Shown piece by piece: positions 35,233 to 44,985 of a DNA stretch of 64,000 bases. Numbering within the stretch: position 1 is the stretch's first letter; every line of letters starts with the position of its first letter. The notes under the pieces were generated by a model, which made no database searches, was not told the origin of the DNA, and saw nothing but the letters and a program-made list of their open reading frames with translations. This DNA is from Senegalia massiliensis (GTDB lineage: Bacteria > Bacillota > Clostridia > Tissierellales > SIT17): assembly GCF_900626135.1 (NCBI RefSeq), contig NZ_LR130785.1:113120-177119 (forward strand), written 5' to 3'. The position numbers and the translations under genes were made by a program.

Positions 35233-36540
35233 TTATTTCAAAGTTTTAAACTCTTTTGGCAATCTTTCTCCCCTTAATAAATCTTCATAATTTTGTCTTT
35301 CTACTATTATTTCAGATTCCCCATCTTTTACCAATACAACTGCTGGTCTAATATTTTTATTATAATTACTTGCCATTGAAAAGTTATATGCTCCAGTACT
35401 ATAAACAGCTAATATATCTCCTGGAGTAATTTTAGGTACATCTAAATCTTCTATAAGTATATCCCCTGATTCACAACATTTGCCTGAAATAGTAACTTTA
35501 TATTTTTTTTCTTGATCTATTTTATTTGCTATCTCACCATAGTACTTTGCTCCATATAATGAAGGTCTTGGATTATCAGTCATTCCACCATCTATAGATG
35601 CATATGTTCTAATTCCTGAAATTTCTTTTATATTCCCTATTGTATATAAAGTAGTGCCAGCATGCGCTACTATCCACCTTCCAGGTTCAATGCTTACTTT
35701 TGGAATAATTAATTTATGTTTATTACAATTTTTATATACTCTTTCCATTATAGATTCTATAAAATATTCTAATGGTTTTTCTATTTCTTTTTTCTGATAT
35801 GAAACCCCATATCCACCTCCAGTGTTTAATTCTTCAGTTATAAAATTAATCTCGTCTTTTAAAAATTTTATTAATTCAAATGCCATATCTATTGCTTTTA
35901 AATATGTTATATTATCAAATAATTGTGATCCTAAATGAAAATGAAATCCTTTTAAATTAATATTATTAGAATCTAAAGCTACTTTTACTGCTCCCAATAT
36001 TGTATCTATTTCAAGTGGAATGCCAAATTTAGAATCCTTTCTTCCAGTATCAATATGTTTATGGGTAATACTTGTAACTCCTGGAGTTAATCTAAATAAT
36101 ATATTTGTTTTTTTATGAAACTTACTTGATATTTCTTCTATCATTTTTAATTCATATATATTATCAACAATTATTCTGCTTATGTCATTTTCTATAGCTA
36201 ACCTTAATTCCTCATATGACTTATTATTTCCATGAAATAATATCCTCGAAGCAGGAAATTTTGCTTTTAATGCTGTATATAATTCACCTCCTGACACAAC
36301 ATCGAGTCCTAACTCTTGTTTTTCTATTATTTTACACATGGCCATAGTTAAAAAAGCTTTACTTGCATAAAATGCACTTGTATTTTTAAATTTCTCTAAA
36401 AAAACATATTTTATCTTGATACATCTTTCTTCTATTTTTCTTTGAGATACAATGTATAGTGGAGTTCCATATTTTTTTGATAAAGATATAGAATCACATC
36501 CATCAATATATAAATGCTTTTGTTTATTATCTGTTTTCAT
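35233..36540 (-). CDS. lysA: Diaminopimelate decarboxylase
   Basis: A 435-residue PLP enzyme, alanine-racemase fold type III. The PLP lysine is in FYASKAFLT (about 58-66), GLDVVSGGELY and FHFHLGSQ follow, and the active-site CCESGD near 345 comes from the partner subunit. It makes L-lysine from meso-diaminopimelate. First gene of the unit with spmA and spmB. RBS AAGGAGA. I see no lysine riboswitch in the 141 bases upstream, which hold only the murA terminator. Confidence 0.93.
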   Translation of the reverse strand: MKTDNKQKHLYIDGCDSISLSKKYGTPLYIVSQRKIEERCIKIKYVFLEKFKNTSAFYASKAFLTMAMCKIIEKQELGLDVVSGGELYTALKAKFPASRILFHGNNKSYEELRLAIENDISRIIVDNIYELKMIEEISSKFHKKTNILFRLTPGVTSITHKHIDTGRKDSKFGIPLEIDTILGAVKVALDSNNINLKGFHFHLGSQLFDNITYLKAIDMAFELIKFLKDEINFITEELNTGGGYGVSYQKKEIEKPLEYFIESIMERVYKNCNKHKLIIPKVSIEPGRWIVAHAGTTLYTIGNIKEISGIRTYASIDGGMTDNPRPSLYGAKYYGEIANKIDQEKKYKVTISGKCCESGDILIEDLDVPKITPGDILAVYSTGAYNFSMASNYNKNIRPAVVLVKDGESEIIVERQNYEDLLRGERLPKEFKTLK

Positions 36541-36641
36541 TTTATTCTCCTTATAAATAAAATTGTCTTTTATAAATATTGTATTTGTTATATTATCTAG
36601 TTATTCATATTTTAAAAATATCACTTTAATTTTTGGCAACA

Positions 36642-36675
36642 AAAAAACACTTGTAAATTTCTACAAGTGTTTTTT
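36642..36675 (-). terminator. Terminator after murA
   Basis: A 14-bp perfect stem AAAAAACACTTGTA, 6-base loop, ending in T6 on the minus strand, just after the murA stop. Confidence 0.92.
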
Positions 36676-36681
36676 GATTTT

Positions 36682-37941
36682 TTATTCTGATACCTTTTTA
36701 ATATCTGCTCCTATAGCTTTCAATTTATCTACTATATTTTCATATCCTCTTTCTACATGTCTTATATTATGAACTTCAGTTTCACCATCAGCCATAAGCC
36801 CTGCTATAACACATGCTGCTCCAGCTCTTAAATCTGTAGCTGTTATCTTAGTACTACTTAAAGGTGTAGCTCCTCTTATTATAGCTGTTCTTCCATCTAC
36901 TTTTATATTAGCACCCATTCTTTTTAATTCATCTACATACTTAAATCTGCCTTCAAATATACTTTCTGTTACTATGCTTGTTCCATTAGCTTTTGTAAGT
37001 AAAACAGATAGTGGTTGTTGAAGGTCTGTAGGGAAACCTGGATATGGTAATGTTTTTATATTTATACTATTTAATTTCTTATTTCCTTTAACTCTTATTG
37101 AATCATCATATTCTGTTATCTCTACACCTAACTCCTTAAGTTTAGCAGTAATTGATTCTAAATGCTTTGGTATTACATTTTTAACAACGACATCTCCTTC
37201 TGTTGCAGCTGCTGCAACTAGATAAGTTCCTGCTTCTATCTGATCTGGAATAACACTATATGTGCAACCATGAAGTTCTTTAACTCCATTTATTCTTATA
37301 ACATCTGTTCCAGCACCTCGAACATCAGCACCCATTGCATTTAAAAAGTTAGCCACATCTACAATATGTGGTTCTTTTGCTGCATTCTCTATAACAGTTT
37401 TTCCTTCAGCCTTTACACCTGCAAGCATAATATTTATAGTAGCTCCTACACTAGTAACATCCATATAAATATTAGTTCCAATTAATTTATCTGCTTCACA
37501 ATTCATTATACCATGTTCAACTTTAAAGCTACTACCTAAAGCTTCAAATCCCTTTATATGCAAGTCTATTGGACGTGAACCAATATCACAACCTCCAGGA
37601 TATGCTACTTCAGATTTTCCAAATCTACCAAGCCCTGCACCTAATAAGTAATATGATGCCCTAAGACTCTTGGCCATATCATAAGATGCTTTACACTCAT
37701 TTACTGTAGATGTATCTATTTCTATACTGTTATTTTTTTCATTTAAAAATACATCTGCACCTAACTTTTTCATAATATCTGCTAATATATATACATCACT
37801 TATCATAGGTACATTTGTAATAATACATTTATCATTTGCTAACAATGTTGCAGGTATCAATCCTAAAATAGCATTTTTAAACCCACTTATATTTACTTCG
37901 CCTTTTAATTTTTTTCCACCTTGAATTATAAATTTATCCAT
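36682..37941 (-). CDS. murA: UDP-N-acetylglucosamine 1-carboxyvinyltransferase
   Basis: A 419-residue EPSP-synthase-fold enzyme for the first committed step of peptidoglycan synthesis (enolpyruvyl transfer from PEP). It has GFKNA with the Lys-Asn substrate pair near 21-24, the flexible loop PGGCDIGSRP with the active Cys (about 116-117) targeted by fosfomycin in Cys-type MurA, and RGYENI near the C-terminus. Low-GC Gram-positives often carry two paralogues; which one this is cannot be told here. Confidence 0.94.
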   Translation of the reverse strand: MDKFIIQGGKKLKGEVNISGFKNAILGLIPATLLANDKCIITNVPMISDVYILADIMKKLGADVFLNEKNNSIEIDTSTVNECKASYDMAKSLRASYYLLGAGLGRFGKSEVAYPGGCDIGSRPIDLHIKGFEALGSSFKVEHGIMNCEADKLIGTNIYMDVTSVGATINIMLAGVKAEGKTVIENAAKEPHIVDVANFLNAMGADVRGAGTDVIRINGVKELHGCTYSVIPDQIEAGTYLVAAAATEGDVVVKNVIPKHLESITAKLKELGVEITEYDDSIRVKGNKKLNSINIKTLPYPGFPTDLQQPLSVLLTKANGTSIVTESIFEGRFKYVDELKRMGANIKVDGRTAIIRGATPLSSTKITATDLRAGAACVIAGLMADGETEVHNIRHVERGYENIVDKLKAIGADIKKVSE

Positions 37942-38097
37942 AGCTAAACTGACTATTGTCAGAATTTCACTCCTCTCAACTGTCTATTACAAGCTGTAAT
38001 TCACATACATTTTTATTATATACAATTTTCATGAATTTTTAAATAGTTATTTTTAAAACCATGAGAAATAACAAGTCTAAATAACTCATTCTTTTAA

Positions 38098-39315
38098 CTA
38101 TGCATAGGATTTTATTGTCTCTACTATTGTTTCTACAGACTTTTCCATATCTTCAACTGCAATAGCTTCAAATTTTCCATGAAAATTGAAACCACCTGTA
38201 AATATATTTGGTGTAGGAAGACCCATATATGAAAGTCTTGCTCCATCTGTACCGCCTCTAATTGCTTTTATTTTAGGTTCAACCCCTACTTTTTTCATCG
38301 CTTCTACAACTGAATATACTATATCTATAACTGGTTCAATCTTTTCTTTCATATTATAATATGAATCATTTATTTCGATTTTAATAGTATCTTTTCCATA
38401 CTTTTCATTTATAAAATCACAAGCTTTCTTCATAAATTCCTTTTTCTGATTAAATTTATCCATATTATGATCTCTTATAATATATCTCATGGTAGTTTTT
38501 TCTATTCCACCAATAAATTCATCTAGTAAATAAAACCCTTCATAACCTTCAGTATATTCGGGATTTTGAAATTCAGGTAAAAGTGATTGAAATTCCATTC
38601 CTATAAGTATTGAATTTTTCATCTTATGTTTTGCAGTTCCTGGATGGATATTTGTTCCATAAACATCTACTTGGGCAGATGCTGCATTAAAATTTTCATA
38701 CTCTATTTCACCTAAGAAACTACCATCTATGGTATAAGCAAAATCAGCTCCAAATTTTTCCACATCAAATTTATCAGCGCCACTTCCTATTTCTTCATCT
38801 GGAGTAAATGCTATCTTGATATCACCATGTTTGATATCTTTATTATTAACAAAATACTCTACTGTAGACATTATTTCAGCTATACCTGCTTTATCGTCTG
38901 CTCCTAAAAGGGTAGTTCCATCTGTAGTTATTAAGGTTTTGCCCTTATAATCTTTCAAATATGGAAAGTCAGATACTTTCATTACTATATTTTTCTCTTT
39001 GTTTAATACAATATCGCATCCATCATAATTTTCTACTATATTTGATTTTATATTATTACCTTTAAAATCTGGACTAGTATCAAGATGTGATATAAGACCA
39101 ATTGTTTTTGTATTTTCTTGATTACCTTTTAGTGTAGCCATTACATAACAATTTTCATCTACATGAGCATCACTTAACCCTAATTCCCTCAATTCTTTAA
39201 CTAATAAATTTGCTAAATCAAATTGTATACTTGTACTAGGTGTAGTATCAGATTTTTCATTTGATTGGGTATCTATTGAAATATATCTTAAAAATTTATC
39301 TTGTACTTTCTCCAT
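38098..39315 (-). CDS. pepT: Peptidase T (tripeptidase)
   Basis: A 405-residue M20B aminopeptidase for tripeptides. Landmarks are ISHLDTSPDF (metal His and catalytic Asp), LLGADDKAGIAEIM, TPDEEIGSGADKFD (catalytic Glu pair), TIDGSFLGE, NIHPGTAK and RGGTDGARLS. Length and motifs are normal for PepT. RBS GGAGGGAT. Monocistronic as far as can be seen; the 156-base gap to murA and the 125-base gap to yycI contain no other gene. Confidence 0.95.
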   Translation of the reverse strand: MEKVQDKFLRYISIDTQSNEKSDTTPSTSIQFDLANLLVKELRELGLSDAHVDENCYVMATLKGNQENTKTIGLISHLDTSPDFKGNNIKSNIVENYDGCDIVLNKEKNIVMKVSDFPYLKDYKGKTLITTDGTTLLGADDKAGIAEIMSTVEYFVNNKDIKHGDIKIAFTPDEEIGSGADKFDVEKFGADFAYTIDGSFLGEIEYENFNAASAQVDVYGTNIHPGTAKHKMKNSILIGMEFQSLLPEFQNPEYTEGYEGFYLLDEFIGGIEKTTMRYIIRDHNMDKFNQKKEFMKKACDFINEKYGKDTIKIEINDSYYNMKEKIEPVIDIVYSVVEAMKKVGVEPKIKAIRGGTDGARLSYMGLPTPNIFTGGFNFHGKFEAIAVEDMEKSVETIVETIKSYA

Positions 39316-39417
39316 GAAATCCCTCCTAATTTTAAGTAAATACTTATAAATAATCCTTCATTTTCTTTATTATATATCAATTTTAAGTATCATTACTAGT
39401 ATTAACATAATTAATAA

Positions 39418-39445
39418 AATAAAGCCCAATTAATTGGACTTTATT
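39418..39445 (-). terminator. Terminator of the wal operon at the yycI stop
   Basis: Stem AATAAAGTCCAATT / AATTGGGCTTTATT (one G-U pair in minus-strand RNA) followed by a TTATT-rich end. It overlaps the yycI stop codon and ends walR-walK-yycH-yycI. Confidence 0.75.
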
Positions 39446-40295
39446 CTTCATATAAATACTTTATAGTACCATCAGTAAATTCTACTTTCCAGGCAGGAAA
39501 TGCATCTCCTGATTTAAATTCATTAAACTCAAATACATCTGTATTATTAGGATCAAAATAATAACAAGCAGCTATGTTTTTAATTGTTTTATTTTTAATA
39601 CCTTCTACAGATAAAAGTTTTAAAAGTGAATCTGTTGCTGGTCTTAACTTTATGTTGTTTTCCTTTTCTTTTATAGTATTTAACCATAATCTTTCAAATT
39701 TTATTACTCTTGCGTTTCTAATTGTAAATTTCATATAACTTTTCTCAACTATTGTATCTTTATATTCTTTTGTATATGTTAAATTAACTATATCATTATT
39801 TTTTTCTAGTTTAGTAAGTTTATAATCTGAAGTTTTAAAGCCTTTATCTTCTAAAAAATTAGATGCTACTTTATGATGATCATACTTTACTGGTGCACTT
39901 CTCTCATATGACTTATATTCGTAAACTATCTTTCTACCTTTTAAGATTTCAAATCTTTCATGCTCACTTTCAAATATAATTGAATTTTTTTGTTCATCTA
40001 TTTTAGCTAGTTCTAATAAATTCGATGAATTAATAAATTCTCCTGCAATATCTAGTTTTGAATTTATTTTATCATATGATTGATACTCAACTTCTAACAT
40101 TTGTATATTAGGAGTGCTTTTAGGAATATCCGTCTTTATATCTATATTTATTTTTTTTAATCTTTCTTTTACATCTTGTTCTGTGGTTATATAATCTCGA
40201 GACCTAATGTCTTTGCTTATTACTGCAAATAATAATGCTACATTTACTACAATAAAAGCAATTATCATTATTTTTTTAGCTTTTGACCAATCCAT
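39441..40295 (-). CDS. yycI: WalK-associated regulator YycI
   Basis: The start is taken at the ATG at 40295, which has GGAG 9 bases upstream and gives MDWSKAKK, the usual YycI beginning; another ATG nine bases earlier overlaps the RBS. 284 residues with one N-terminal TM helix (about 8-27) and an extracellular domain. The conserved C-terminal part includes FPAWKVEFTDG. YycI and YycH form a membrane complex that modulates WalK. Last gene of the wal operon. Confidence 0.9.
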   Translation of the reverse strand: MDWSKAKKIMIIAFIVVNVALLFAVISKDIRSRDYITTEQDVKERLKKINIDIKTDIPKSTPNIQMLEVEYQSYDKINSKLDIAGEFINSSNLLELAKIDEQKNSIIFESEHERFEILKGRKIVYEYKSYERSAPVKYDHHKVASNFLEDKGFKTSDYKLTKLEKNNDIVNLTYTKEYKDTIVEKSYMKFTIRNARVIKFERLWLNTIKEKENNIKLRPATDSLLKLLSVEGIKNKTIKNIAACYYFDPNNTDVFEFNEFKSGDAFPAWKVEFTDGTIKYLYEE

Positions 40296-40322
40296 TTTAA
40301 ACATCTCCTGTGATTATATAAC

Positions 40323-41783
40323 TTATTCTAAAGATTTAATATCTATTAGATTTCCACTACTTGAATCAAATATATATCTATTATTCTTTATATCAATAAT
40401 CCAAGATTCAATTAAAGGTGTTTTGTAATAGGAAGACGATTTATCATAATACCCTAGTGAAATATCTTTTATAGAAGCTATAATATCCTTATAAAATTTT
40501 GTTTGCATATTACTTGCTATTGTATTCTGTTCATCATTGAAACTTTCTTTTATTTTAGCAATATTCTTTTCTATTACATCTTCAGGATTAATTCTCTCTT
40601 CACCATAAGTGCTGTTTTCACTTACTATAATATCTCTATAAAATCTTTTGTAACTAGTTACTTTATCTCCATAAACCTCTGCAACTAATGCATTTATCAA
40701 GCTACCATCTTCTTTAGTTTTATCATTTATATATACACTTTTACCATTTATACTATAATTAATAGTAAATCTATAACCTTTTGAATCATCTTCAGATTCA
40801 ATTGCTTCTATATCTGAGATATAAGAATTTTCAGGTAATCTATCTCTCTTAGTTATAAATTCAGCTAAAGAATTAAGACTTTCATTAATATCTCTTTTTC
40901 CTTGCTTTTTATTTAAAGTATTGGAGTATTCAACTAATCCATTTGGATATATTAAAAGTCCAGTATGTTGATTATACATATATATTACTACTCCTGTATT
41001 ATCCACTACTTTCCTTAAGTAAGATAAATCTTTATCAAAAAATCCTTCTGCAATTTTATCTATATTTTTATTTGATTCTGTAGACTCTTTAACTTTAATA
41101 TCATTTTCAACTATAATATCTTTTTTTTCATGAGGAAGTCTATAAGGAATATAAATATTAGAATTTATCCCTAAACTTACATCTGAAGGCCAATAATTTA
41201 CAAAGCTTTGAGAAGTCTTTATTTGTTCTAAAGCATTAGAGAATATTTTCTTGCTATATTCAATATTCTTTAATTCTATATGACTTTCATCATCACTTAA
41301 TATAATGTTATTTTCTTCGTCTAGGCCTATATATATTTCTTTAATTGAATTTATATTTTGAAAAGTTACTATATCTACATCTATATTAAAGGAATTTAAA
41401 AATACATCCATAGGAATTTTATCTGCAAATTCAAATTTAATAGACTTTTTATTATTAGCATCGATATATTCATTTTCTTCAATTAAATTTATAGAGATAT
41501 CTTGCACTGAAAATGTATTTTCAAGAACATCTTTTGCTTTATTCCATAAACCATATTCATTATCAATATTCAATATAGTGTGTGTTTTCTCAGAATAATT
41601 TATCAATATCTCTTTAGGAACAATAATTTGAGATAATATTATCTCTTCTGATTCATCTTGTTCACTTAAACTTATTGAACTAAATAAATCAATATTAGTA
41701 TTTAATAATGTCTGACTTATAAGAAATAGACTTAACGTAAAAAGAGACACTAATATTATAGTATTAAGTCTCGTTTTATTCAT
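40323..41783 (-). CDS. yycH: WalK-associated regulator YycH
   Basis: 486 residues. One N-terminal TM helix (about 8-25), then a long extracellular region including YMYNQHTGLLIYPNGLVEYSN and a C-terminal segment ESWIIDIKNNRYIFDSSSG. This fits YycH, which with YycI tunes WalK activity from outside the membrane. It precedes yycI by 27 bases and follows the small secreted-protein gene by 17 bases. Sequence is diverged from Bacillus YycH; the call leans on position and topology. Confidence 0.85.
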   Translation of the reverse strand: MNKTRLNTIILVSLFTLSLFLISQTLLNTNIDLFSSISLSEQDESEEIILSQIIVPKEILINYSEKTHTILNIDNEYGLWNKAKDVLENTFSVQDISINLIEENEYIDANNKKSIKFEFADKIPMDVFLNSFNIDVDIVTFQNINSIKEIYIGLDEENNIILSDDESHIELKNIEYSKKIFSNALEQIKTSQSFVNYWPSDVSLGINSNIYIPYRLPHEKKDIIVENDIKVKESTESNKNIDKIAEGFFDKDLSYLRKVVDNTGVVIYMYNQHTGLLIYPNGLVEYSNTLNKKQGKRDINESLNSLAEFITKRDRLPENSYISDIEAIESEDDSKGYRFTINYSINGKSVYINDKTKEDGSLINALVAEVYGDKVTSYKRFYRDIIVSENSTYGEERINPEDVIEKNIAKIKESFNDEQNTIASNMQTKFYKDIIASIKDISLGYYDKSSSYYKTPLIESWIIDIKNNRYIFDSSSGNLIDIKSLE

Positions 41784-41800
41784 GGAATAGCACCTACTTT

Positions 41801-42280
41801 CTATTTCTTCTGACTAATAGCTTGTAATATTTTCTTTGTATTTTTACTCTCTAAAATATTTAAATTATCTATATATTTCTTAGCTATATAATCATTTGTT
41901 ACATTAATAGTTTTAGTCAATGTATAATTTTGATCATTATTGTTTATTTTTGTTATTATTTTATTTCTACCTATAGGAAGTTCTAATTCCACATTAAACC
42001 TTTCTAATTCTCCAACTGTCAATTCCTTAATAAGAACTGGAGAATTAACACATTTATTTATACTAGAACTATATCTATTATTATATACGTATATATTGAT
42101 ATTACTTCCTACTTTAGATTTCCCTGACAACAATATAGTATTTTCAGATGTGACACTATTATCTTCTGGCATCATTAGATTATAATTATTATTAGTTGTT
42201 CTTCCTGTTGCAAAAGAAACAGTATATATATTTATTGATATAAATATAGTCAATAAAGACCATAATAACTTTTTACCCAT
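41801..42280 (-). CDS. Secreted protein with Ig-like fold inside the wal operon (unknown)
   Basis: 159 residues. A signal peptide (MGKKLLWSLLTIFISINIYTVSFA, given here only as 1-24 in general) with a likely cut after residue ~25. Then a beta-rich stretch with SENTILLSGKSKVGSNINIYVYN and FNVELELPIGRNKIITKI, resembling bacterial Ig-like or Big-type adhesion/stalk domains, and a helical C-terminus. I do not know this gene. It sits between walK (84 bases) and yycH (17 bases), where Bacillus has nothing, so it may be an extra sensor or partner of the Wal system. Confidence 0.75.
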   Translation of the reverse strand: MGKKLLWSLLTIFISINIYTVSFATGRTTNNNYNLMMPEDNSVTSENTILLSGKSKVGSNINIYVYNNRYSSSINKCVNSPVLIKELTVGELERFNVELELPIGRNKIITKINNNDQNYTLTKTINVTNDYIAKKYIDNLNILESKNTKKILQAISQKK

Positions 42281-42364
42281 CTTAAATCCTCCCAGTATTT
42301 AATATAACAATATTATTATACAAAACCTATATTACAATAATATTACTTAGGATTTAAAAATAAA

Positions 42365-44161
42365 TTACTTTATTGGTAAAGTTATAATAACCTTTGTACC
42401 TTTTTCGTACTCACTTTCTATATTTATTTGTCCATTATGTGATTCTACTATTCTTTTTGCTATAGAAAGACCTAAGCCTGTACCTCCTAAATCACGTGAT
42501 CTGGCTTTATCTACTCTATAAAATCTATCAAATATTCTATTTATATCTTCTTTAGGAATTCCCATTCCATTATCTTCTATAATTATTTCATTACTATTAT
42601 CTTTGGAATTTAAAATTATATTTATAATTCCATTATCAGGTGTATATTTTATTGAATTACTTAATATATTAATTATAACTTGCTCTATTGCATCTTTATC
42701 TGCATAAATATCATTTAAATGTTTCTTTATATATATATTAACTTTTTGTTGCTTTTCTTTTATAGTCAATTCAAGTTTCATAACAATTGTGTTTACTAAT
42801 TTTTCTAAAGATATATATTCTTTTTCCCATTCAACTTCTTTATTATCAAAATTAGATAATTGTAAAAGATCACTAACTATTCTACTCATTCTATCACATT
42901 CATCATTCACTACATTTAAAAATTGTATACTTAACTCTTTATCTTCTATAGCTCCATCTAAAATAGTCTCTGTATAACTTTTAATAGTAGTTATAGGAGT
43001 TTTCAACTCATGAGAAACATTTGCTACAAATTCTCTCCTTAAATTATCTAATTTATACTGTTCTGTCATATCTTGAAATACTATTATTATGCCACTAAAT
43101 TCTGAACTTTGACTAAGATATGGTGCAAATCTTGCCATATATGTGGAATCTTTTGTTTCAATTAATTGTTTACCTTTTAAAGACTTACTTTGAATTATAT
43201 TTTTTAATGTCATATATTTATTTATAGGCATAATCACTTCATCATAACTCTTATCTTCTATATCTTTTTCAGATATATTTAATATATTTTTAGCTATAGG
43301 ATTTGCATGAGCAATTTTGCCCGTTATATCTACTGCTATTACTCCATCTGCCATATAATTAAATATTGCTTCCATTTTAGATTTTTCTCTAAATATCTCA
43401 GAAATAGTATTATCTAATTTTTCTGTTAAGAGATTAAACATACTTGCAAGTTGTCCTATTTCATCACCTGATCTGACCTCAACATACTGTTTAAAATCTC
43501 CTTCCGCCATTTTTTGAGCTTTTATAGTAACATCCTTTATAGGTTCTGTTATACTACTTGCTATCATAAAACCAAGTACTACAGTTATTGCAAGAGCAAG
43601 TAGGGTAGACTCAATAAATATTGTTTTAGTGTCTGAAATAGTCTTATTTATATGTGACAAATCATATATAATATAGATTATACCTTCAACTTTATCTTCT
43701 TCTGTTATTATTGGATAGGCAAAAGATTTTAAAGTCATATCTTCATTAGTTCTTAATTCTTCTTTTCCCTTGGAAGCTTCTACTATTAATTTAGGTGATA
43801 TTTGGGGTATATTATATGCATTTTCACCAATTAGTCTTTCCTCTTGTCCTATATTACTTGAGATTATTTCCGGAGCAACTTTTGTATTATCTATTATATA
43901 CACTCTATTATCTGTAGAATATATAGGTGCTTTAGTTAGTAATTCACTTTTTTCCTGTTCACCTAACTCATCCCAATTTGCTTCTTTAATAGTAGGAGAA
44001 AAATTTAATATACTTTGAGCTTGAGCTCTTATAGATTTATCTGCTTCATTTAATTGATTTCTTTCAAATACTGTTACTATAAATATTCCAGCTATAACCA
44101 TTGCAATAAATACAAGTAAAAAATAAATAATTATAAATTTACTTTTAATACTTCTAAACAT
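42365..44161 (-). CDS. walK: Cell-wall stress sensor histidine kinase WalK
   Basis: 598 residues. TM1 (about 9-30), extracellular Cache/PAS-like domain (about 31-175), TM2 (about 180-201), HAMP with SITEPIKDVT, cytoplasmic PAS (about 255-355), HisKA with NVSHELKTPITT, and HATPase with NILSNSIKYT, EDNGMGIP and GGTGLGLSIAK. The essential kinase of the WalRK pair controls autolysins and cell-wall turnover. It follows walR by 8 bases. RBS AGGAGGTAA. Confidence 0.96.
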   Translation of the reverse strand: MFRSIKSKFIIIYFLLVFIAMVIAGIFIVTVFERNQLNEADKSIRAQAQSILNFSPTIKEANWDELGEQEKSELLTKAPIYSTDNRVYIIDNTKVAPEIISSNIGQEERLIGENAYNIPQISPKLIVEASKGKEELRTNEDMTLKSFAYPIITEEDKVEGIIYIIYDLSHINKTISDTKTIFIESTLLALAITVVLGFMIASSITEPIKDVTIKAQKMAEGDFKQYVEVRSGDEIGQLASMFNLLTEKLDNTISEIFREKSKMEAIFNYMADGVIAVDITGKIAHANPIAKNILNISEKDIEDKSYDEVIMPINKYMTLKNIIQSKSLKGKQLIETKDSTYMARFAPYLSQSSEFSGIIIVFQDMTEQYKLDNLRREFVANVSHELKTPITTIKSYTETILDGAIEDKELSIQFLNVVNDECDRMSRIVSDLLQLSNFDNKEVEWEKEYISLEKLVNTIVMKLELTIKEKQQKVNIYIKKHLNDIYADKDAIEQVIINILSNSIKYTPDNGIINIILNSKDNSNEIIIEDNGMGIPKEDINRIFDRFYRVDKARSRDLGGTGLGLSIAKRIVESHNGQINIESEYEKGTKVIITLPIK

Positions 44162-44169
44162 ATATCATT

Positions 44170-44862
44170 TTACCTCCTGAAGTAATATCCTACTCCTCTC
44201 TTTGTAATTACATATTGAGGACTACTTGAGTCATCTTCAATTTTTTCTCTTAATCTTCTTATAGTTACATCTACAGTTCTTATATCTCCATAATATTCAT
44301 AACCCCAAACTTCTTGAAGTAATTTTTCTCTTGAAAATACTTGTTCAGGTTTAGTTGACATAAATTTAAGTAGTTCAAATTCTCTAAGTGTTAAATCTAT
44401 TACTTTATCATCTTTCTTTACTTCATATTTATTTAAATCAATTTCAATATCTCCTGATTTAATTATATTTTTAGGACCAGAGGCATTTTCTATAGTCATT
44501 TCACCTCTTCTAATATTTGCTTTCACCCTTGCACTAAGTTCTCTAATACTAAAAGGTTTTGTTATATAATCATCTGCTCCCATTTCCAAACCTAATATTT
44601 TATCAACTTCTTCTTCTTTGGCAGTAAGCATTATTACAGGAGTATTTTTTTCTTGTCTTATTTCTTTTAATACCTCAAAACCATCCTTAATAGGTAACAT
44701 TATATCTAAAAGTATCAAGTCTGGATCCCATTCGAATACTTTAGTAACTGCTTCTCCACCATCATGAGCTAATACTACTTCATAATTCTCTTTTTCTAAA
44801 TTAAATTTTAAAATGTCAGCAATTGGTTTCTCATCATCTACTACTAATATTCTCTTTGCCAT
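44170..44862 (-). CDS. walR: Response regulator WalR
   Basis: A 230-residue OmpR/PhoB-type regulator. The receiver has VDDEKPI, the phospho-acceptor Asp in LILLDIMLP (about 53) and ITKPFSI. The C-terminal winged helix has LTLREFELLKFM and VDVTIRRLREKIE. Start codon follows AGGGGGATC. First gene of walR-walK-orf-yycH-yycI. A TGaTATAAT extended -10-like element lies about 30 bases upstream, without a clear -35. Confidence 0.97.
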   Translation of the reverse strand: MAKRILVVDDEKPIADILKFNLEKENYEVVLAHDGGEAVTKVFEWDPDLILLDIMLPIKDGFEVLKEIRQEKNTPVIMLTAKEEEVDKILGLEMGADDYITKPFSIRELSARVKANIRRGEMTIENASGPKNIIKSGDIEIDLNKYEVKKDDKVIDLTLREFELLKFMSTKPEQVFSREKLLQEVWGYEYYGDIRTVDVTIRRLREKIEDDSSSPQYVITKRGVGYYFRR

Positions 44863-44985
44863 ATTACGATCCCCCTAACAAAATTTGTTTTTCTATTATT
44901 ATATCATAGTCATATATATATTCTAGATAAATATAATAACCATTTTTACCCTTACTGCATAAATTAACTATAGGAAGGTGATTTT

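Noticed and set aside
36541..36681. Lysine riboswitch upstream of lysA
   Set aside because: The gap is only 141 bases and is largely the murA terminator; no L-box-like helices are visible.
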